9,301 nt of DNA from JAXHTH01 sp034211115. Its GTDB lineage: Bacteria > Planctomycetota > Phycisphaerae > Phycisphaerales > SM1A02. A program made the translations under genes and the position numbers. Positions 7,281 through 9,301 of the stretch are shown piece after piece. Location: assembly GCA_034211115.1 (NCBI GenBank), contig JAXHTH010000223.1, positions 1 through 9,301 of the forward strand. The letters run 5' to 3'. The notes under the pieces were generated by a model that had not been told where the DNA came from, did not search any database, and saw only the letters and a program-made list of their open reading frames with translations. Position 1 is the stretch's first letter. Every line of letters begins with the position of its first letter.

Positions 7281-7286
7281 AGCATA
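7281..7286 (-). promoter_or_regulatory. -10 element of the zinc-ribbon gene, leaderless geometry
   Basis: Read on the minus strand this is TATGCT, ending 7 nt before the A of the ATG at 7274. That distance puts the transcription start on the first base of the start codon. The intervening GGCGTC has no ribosome-binding sequence, in agreement with a leaderless mRNA. Confidence 0.5.
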
Positions 7287-7291
7287 CCGGC

Positions 7292-7329
7292 CCGGCGGGC
7301 GGGCGAGAAGACGCGCCTCCGCCCGCCGG
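7292..7329. repeat. Perfect 11-bp inverted repeat upstream of the zinc-ribbon gene
   Basis: CCGGCGGGCGG (7292-7302) and CCGCCCGCCGG (7319-7329) are exact reverse complements separated by 16 nt. The left arm lies within the -35/-10 spacer of the minus-strand promoter and the right arm upstream of it. It could be an operator, a hairpin that blocks transcription coming from the right, or chance in GC-rich sequence. Confidence 0.6.
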
Positions 7330-7440
7330 CGCCGAGGCGATCCGCAAAAACAGGTCGCCGCGCGGTGGAGGATCGCGCGGCGAGCGGTGGGATCACGATT
7401 GTGCGAGAAGGTGGAGGAAGGAAGAGGAAGCAGTCTGCGG

Positions 7441-7557
7441 TCAGCCAGTCGCGATCAGGATCTCGGTCTCTCCCACCGAAAGCCCTGGATTCTCGAACGC
7501 GGCCGTGTAAGTGGTGAACTCGTCTGTCAAGGAGGAAGAAAGGACTGTGTCTTGCAT
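7441..7557 (-). CDS. Possible 38-residue microprotein or gene remnant
   Basis: ATG at 7557 to TGA at 7441-7443 on the minus strand encodes MQDTVLSSSLTDEF and then a segment ending FENPGLSVGETEILIATG. The composition is unlike the Arg/Ala/Pro-rich translations of the shadow frames here: mixed acidic, hydrophobic and small residues. GAGAGGGG lies just upstream of the ATG (3 nt), closer than ideal. There are no cysteines, signal or helix that I can identify, and no family comes to mind. It may equally be the tail of a decayed gene or chance, since 38 codons is short. Confidence 0.2.
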   Translation of the reverse strand: MQDTVLSSSLTDEFTTYTAAFENPGLSVGETEILIATG

Positions 7558-7704
7558 TCGCCCCTCTCTACGGAGTGACCGGGAGGCGTGTTCGGAGCGG
7601 TTCGAAGGAAAAACGCATCGTTTCGCGCCCCGGCCCCGAATCCCTCCCGGCAGGGGCGGGGGCGAACGGTTCCGAGCGCGGCGCCGTCAACCTCGGGCTC
7701 CACC

Positions 7705-7731
7705 GGGGGGCTTGGCGGGGGGACCCGGGGG
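7705..7731 (+). other. G-rich run with possible G-quadruplex potential
   Basis: Three long G-runs (7705-7710, 7717-7722 and 7727-7731) lie within 27 nt, just upstream of the HAD promoter. Three runs are one short of the standard four-run pattern, but the six-base runs could split to give a two-tetrad fold. Function is speculative. Confidence 0.3.
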
Positions 7732-7743
7732 CGCTCGGTCCGC

Positions 7744-7749
7744 TATCAT
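7744..7749 (+). promoter_or_regulatory. -10 element of the HAD gene, leaderless geometry
   Basis: TATCAT ends 7 nt before the A of the ATG at 7756, the same spacing as at the zinc-ribbon gene on the other strand. The six bases between (CGCCGC) contain no ribosome-binding sequence, so transcription probably starts at the ATG itself. No -35 match is seen. Confidence 0.5.
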
Positions 7750-7755
7750 CGCCGC

Positions 7756-8466
7756 ATGCTGATTCTCTTTGACGTTGACGGCACGCTCCTGCTCTCCCGC
7801 GGGGCGGGGATGCAGGCCATGATCGACGCCGGTCGGGAGCTGTTCGGAGACGAGTTCACCTTTGACACCGTCGAGTTTGCCGGACGGCTTGATCCGCTCA
7901 TCTGGTCGGCGGCGGCGGAGCGCAACCGCGTGGCCGACACGTCCGAGAACCACGCGCGGTTCCGGGCCGCCTACGGACGGCACCTCCGGGCGCGGTTCGC
8001 GACGAATCCGACGGCCCAGCTCCTGCCCGGCGTCGCCGAGCTCGTCGAGCGGGTCTGCGCGATCGACGGCCTGACGCCGGGGCTGTTGACGGGCAACTAT
8101 CCGGAGACGGGCCGGCTGAAGCTCGAGACGGCCGGGCTTGACCCGTCGCGTTTCGTCGTTTGCGCCTGGGGGGATGACGGGCCGCAGCGGCGCGACCTGC
8201 CCGCCATCGCCATGCGCCGATTCGAGGAGGCGACCGGTCGGCGGCCGGACCCGCCGGAGGTGATCGTGATCGGCGACACGCCGCACGACATCGACTGCGC
8301 CCACGTCAACGGCTGCCGGGCCATCGCCGTGGCCACCGGGCCGGTTTACTCGCTGGAAGAGCTGCGGGCGCACGAACCTGAGCTGGCGCTTGGAAACCTG
8401 TCGGACACGGAAGGGATCGTCCAATGGATGCTGAATCTGTCGGATCCGGCGGTGCGGCAGAGGTGA
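7756..8466 (+). CDS. HAD-superfamily hydrolase, phosphoglycolate-phosphatase-like
   Basis: This 236-residue cytoplasmic enzyme has all four HAD motifs. Motif I is FDVDGT with nucleophile Asp6 and general acid/base Asp8. Motif II is Thr112 in LLTGN, motif III is Lys122 in RLKLE, and motif IV is GDTPHDID (173-180) with Asp174 and Asp178 for Mg. Residues 15-95 form a helical C1-type cap, which controls the substrate, including FAGRLDPLIW (41-50). The overall look is of Gph-like phosphomonoesterases, but HAD substrates cannot be assigned from sequence. The ATG at 7756 is chosen because motif I follows at once and the promoter geometry fits. An upstream in-frame extension (from 7588) is rejected as low-complexity sequence crossing the promoter. 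Its last 43 nt overlap the next gene, so the two are probably co-transcribed. Confidence 0.92.
   Translation: MLILFDVDGTLLLSRGAGMQAMIDAGRELFGDEFTFDTVEFAGRLDPLIWSAAAERNRVADTSENHARFRAAYGRHLRARFATNPTAQLLPGVAELVERVCAIDGLTPGLLTGNYPETGRLKLETAGLDPSRFVVCAWGDDGPQRRDLPAIAMRRFEEATGRRPDPPEVIVIGDTPHDIDCAHVNGCRAIAVATGPVYSLEELRAHEPELALGNLSDTEGIVQWMLNLSDPAVRQR
8409..8415 (+). promoter_or_regulatory. Internal Shine-Dalgarno supporting the early start of the DUF418 gene
   Basis: GGAAGGG lies 8 nt before the ATG at 8424, inside the HAD coding region. It supports this start over the GTG at 8463, which overlaps the HAD stop as GTGA but has a poorer ribosome site. Confidence 0.5.
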
Positions 8467-9301
8467 CGGCCACGCCGCCTCGTCTGGGGCCGGTAGGGGA
8501 GGGGGAGCGCATCGTCGCACTGGATGTGCTGCGCGGGTTTGCCATATACGGCATCCTGTTCATGAACATCCAGTTCTTCGCGATGCCGCTCGGGAAGGCC
8601 ATCGACCCGACCAGCCTCGCCGACGCGACGACGACGGAGCGCGCGGTCTGGGCGTTCATCAAGATCTTCTTCGAGTCCAAGTTCTTCTCGCTCTTCTCGC
8701 TGATGTTCGGCGTGGGGCTGATCCTTCAGATGCAGCGGGCCGAGCGGGCCGGCCGCCCGTTCGTGGGCATGTACATCCGCCGGCTGCTCGTGCTCATGGC
8801 CATCGGCCTCGTGCACGGCGTGCTGCTGTGGTACGGCGACATCCTGTTCATCTACTCGTTCGTGGGCTTCCTGCTGTTCTTCCTTCGCAAACTGGGGGCG
8901 AAGATACTGCTCCTGCTGGCGGTCATCGCGATGCTGTTGAGCGCCACGTGCATGGGCGGCGTCGGGGCGATGGGCAAGGTCTTTGCCGACTACCAGCCGA
9001 ACCAGGCGACGGTGGAAGCGACGCCGGCCGACGACACGGCGCTGGAGCTGGCTGAACCGGGGGCCGAGGATTCGACCCCGCGCTGGCTGGAGGCGCTGGC
9101 CGAATCGCGGGGAAACCCGCAGCACCCTTCGTACCGCGAGGCGGAGCGGATCGCCTACCGCGAAGGGCCCATGCGCGCGACGATCGCCGTGCGGGCGGCC
9201 TCCTTCGCCGGAATGCTCTTCTTCACGATCATCTCCGGATTCGGGCTCCACGTGGTCAGCGTGTTCTTTCTCGGGGCGGCCCTCATGAAGTGGAACTTCT
9301 T
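8424..9301 (+). CDS. DUF418/YeiB-like multi-pass membrane protein, 3' partial
   Basis: The first 292 residues are visible; the frame is open at the window end. A short polar N-terminus precedes RIVALDVLRGFAIYGILFMNI (29-49), the hallmark opening of the DUF418 (YeiB-like) family. FFSLFSLMFGVGL (87-99) and RRLLVLMAIGLVHGVLLWYGDIL (119-141) are its next conserved blocks, the GDIL motif sitting at a helix end. Predicted helices lie near 33-53, 83-102, 119-137, 139-154, 159-178 and 258-282. Between 186 and 250 there is an acidic, Pro-rich loop, presumably outside the membrane. The C-terminal DUF418 domain itself would lie mostly beyond the window. Family members are integral inner-membrane proteins of unknown function, sometimes suggested to be transporters or acyltransferase relatives. 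The start overlaps the HAD gene by 43 nt. Confidence 0.88.
   Translation, partial: MDAESVGSGGAAEVTATPPRLGPVGEGERIVALDVLRGFAIYGILFMNIQFFAMPLGKAIDPTSLADATTTERAVWAFIKIFFESKFFSLFSLMFGVGLILQMQRAERAGRPFVGMYIRRLLVLMAIGLVHGVLLWYGDILFIYSFVGFLLFFLRKLGAKILLLLAVIAMLLSATCMGGVGAMGKVFADYQPNQATVEATPADDTALELAEPGAEDSTPRWLEALAESRGNPQHPSYREAERIAYREGPMRATIAVRAASFAGMLFFTIISGFGLHVVSVFFLGAALMKWNF

Larger units (their letters stand above)
7275..7755. other. 481-bp stretch between the zinc-ribbon and HAD genes, no convincing gene
   Basis: It contains two divergent leaderless promoters at its ends, an 11-bp perfect inverted repeat, a purine tract at 7405-7430, a 38-codon minus-strand frame and a G-rich run, each listed or noted separately. 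Around 7390-7610 the base composition is visibly less GC-rich than the surroundings, which could mean a decayed gene, a small RNA or a foreign fragment. Several longer open frames cross it, but none resembles a family I know. Confidence 0.6.

Noticed and set aside
6531..7517. Plus-strand frame of 328 codons across the sucC end and zinc-ribbon gene
   Set aside because: It is out of frame with sucC and antisense to the two zinc ribbons, with Arg-rich, featureless translation.
7273..7578. Plus-strand 101-codon frame in the long gap
   Set aside because: It starts inside the leaderless promoter region of the opposite gene, has no ribosome site and resembles nothing known; its Arg-rich first half is typical of non-coding GC-rich DNA.
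7596..7612. GGTTCGAAGG resembling a tRNA T-loop
   Set aside because: The flanking bases cannot form the 5-bp T-stem and no acceptor or anticodon arm is seen nearby.
7588..7755. N-terminal extension of the HAD protein to 292 residues
   Set aside because: It crosses the likely promoter, is Arg/Gly/Pro-rich, and HAD proteins place the DxDGT motif near the N-terminus.

Overview
This is a GC-rich, densely coded bacterial window that looks planctomycete, probably from the Phycisphaerae. The best taxonomic clue is the small membrane protein at 6750-7274, whose C-terminal zinc ribbon contains CAYDLRGL followed by CPECG; I remember this signature as widespread in planctomycetes. The lineage call is inference from a few proteins, with no rRNA or marker gene to confirm it.

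Layout. (1) Positions 1-3854 are the distal part of a tightly packed export operon: the C-terminal end of a probable periplasmic adaptor, a MacB/LolD-type ABC ATPase, an FtsX/MacB-type permease and a TolC-like outer-membrane lipoprotein. The first junctions overlap by 4 and 7 nt and the third has a 2-nt gap, so the genes are probably co-transcribed as a split MacAB-TolC-like pump. (2) Positions 3979-4560 encode a thioredoxin/peroxiredoxin-like protein with its own extended -10 promoter. (3) It converges on a YjbQ/UPF0047 gene (4717-5124, minus). The gap holds two inverted copies of a GC-rich hairpin. (4) A 408-bp divergent intergenic region with several GC-rich hairpins separates yjbQ from sucC (5533-6729, plus). 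sucD is not adjacent. (5) A double-zinc-ribbon membrane protein (6750-7274, minus) converges on sucC with 20 bp between the stops. (6) After a 481-bp stretch with no convincing gene come a HAD-family phosphatase (7756-8466) and an overlapping DUF418/YeiB-like membrane protein that runs off the end.

Regulatory picture. TATCCT, TATCAT, TATGAT or TATGCT hexamers stand out at the expected distance before five transcription units. Two units (zinc-ribbon and HAD) have the -10 element ending exactly 7 nt before the A of the ATG and no Shine-Dalgarno, which suggests leaderless mRNAs. The other genes have recognisable or weak Shine-Dalgarno sites.

I see no CRISPR array, transposase, integrase, rRNA or convincing tRNA, and no clear defence or biosynthetic system. 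The gene content is mostly ordinary. The more distinctive signals are the covarying inverted hairpin pair, the leaderless promoter geometry and the lineage-flavoured zinc-ribbon protein.
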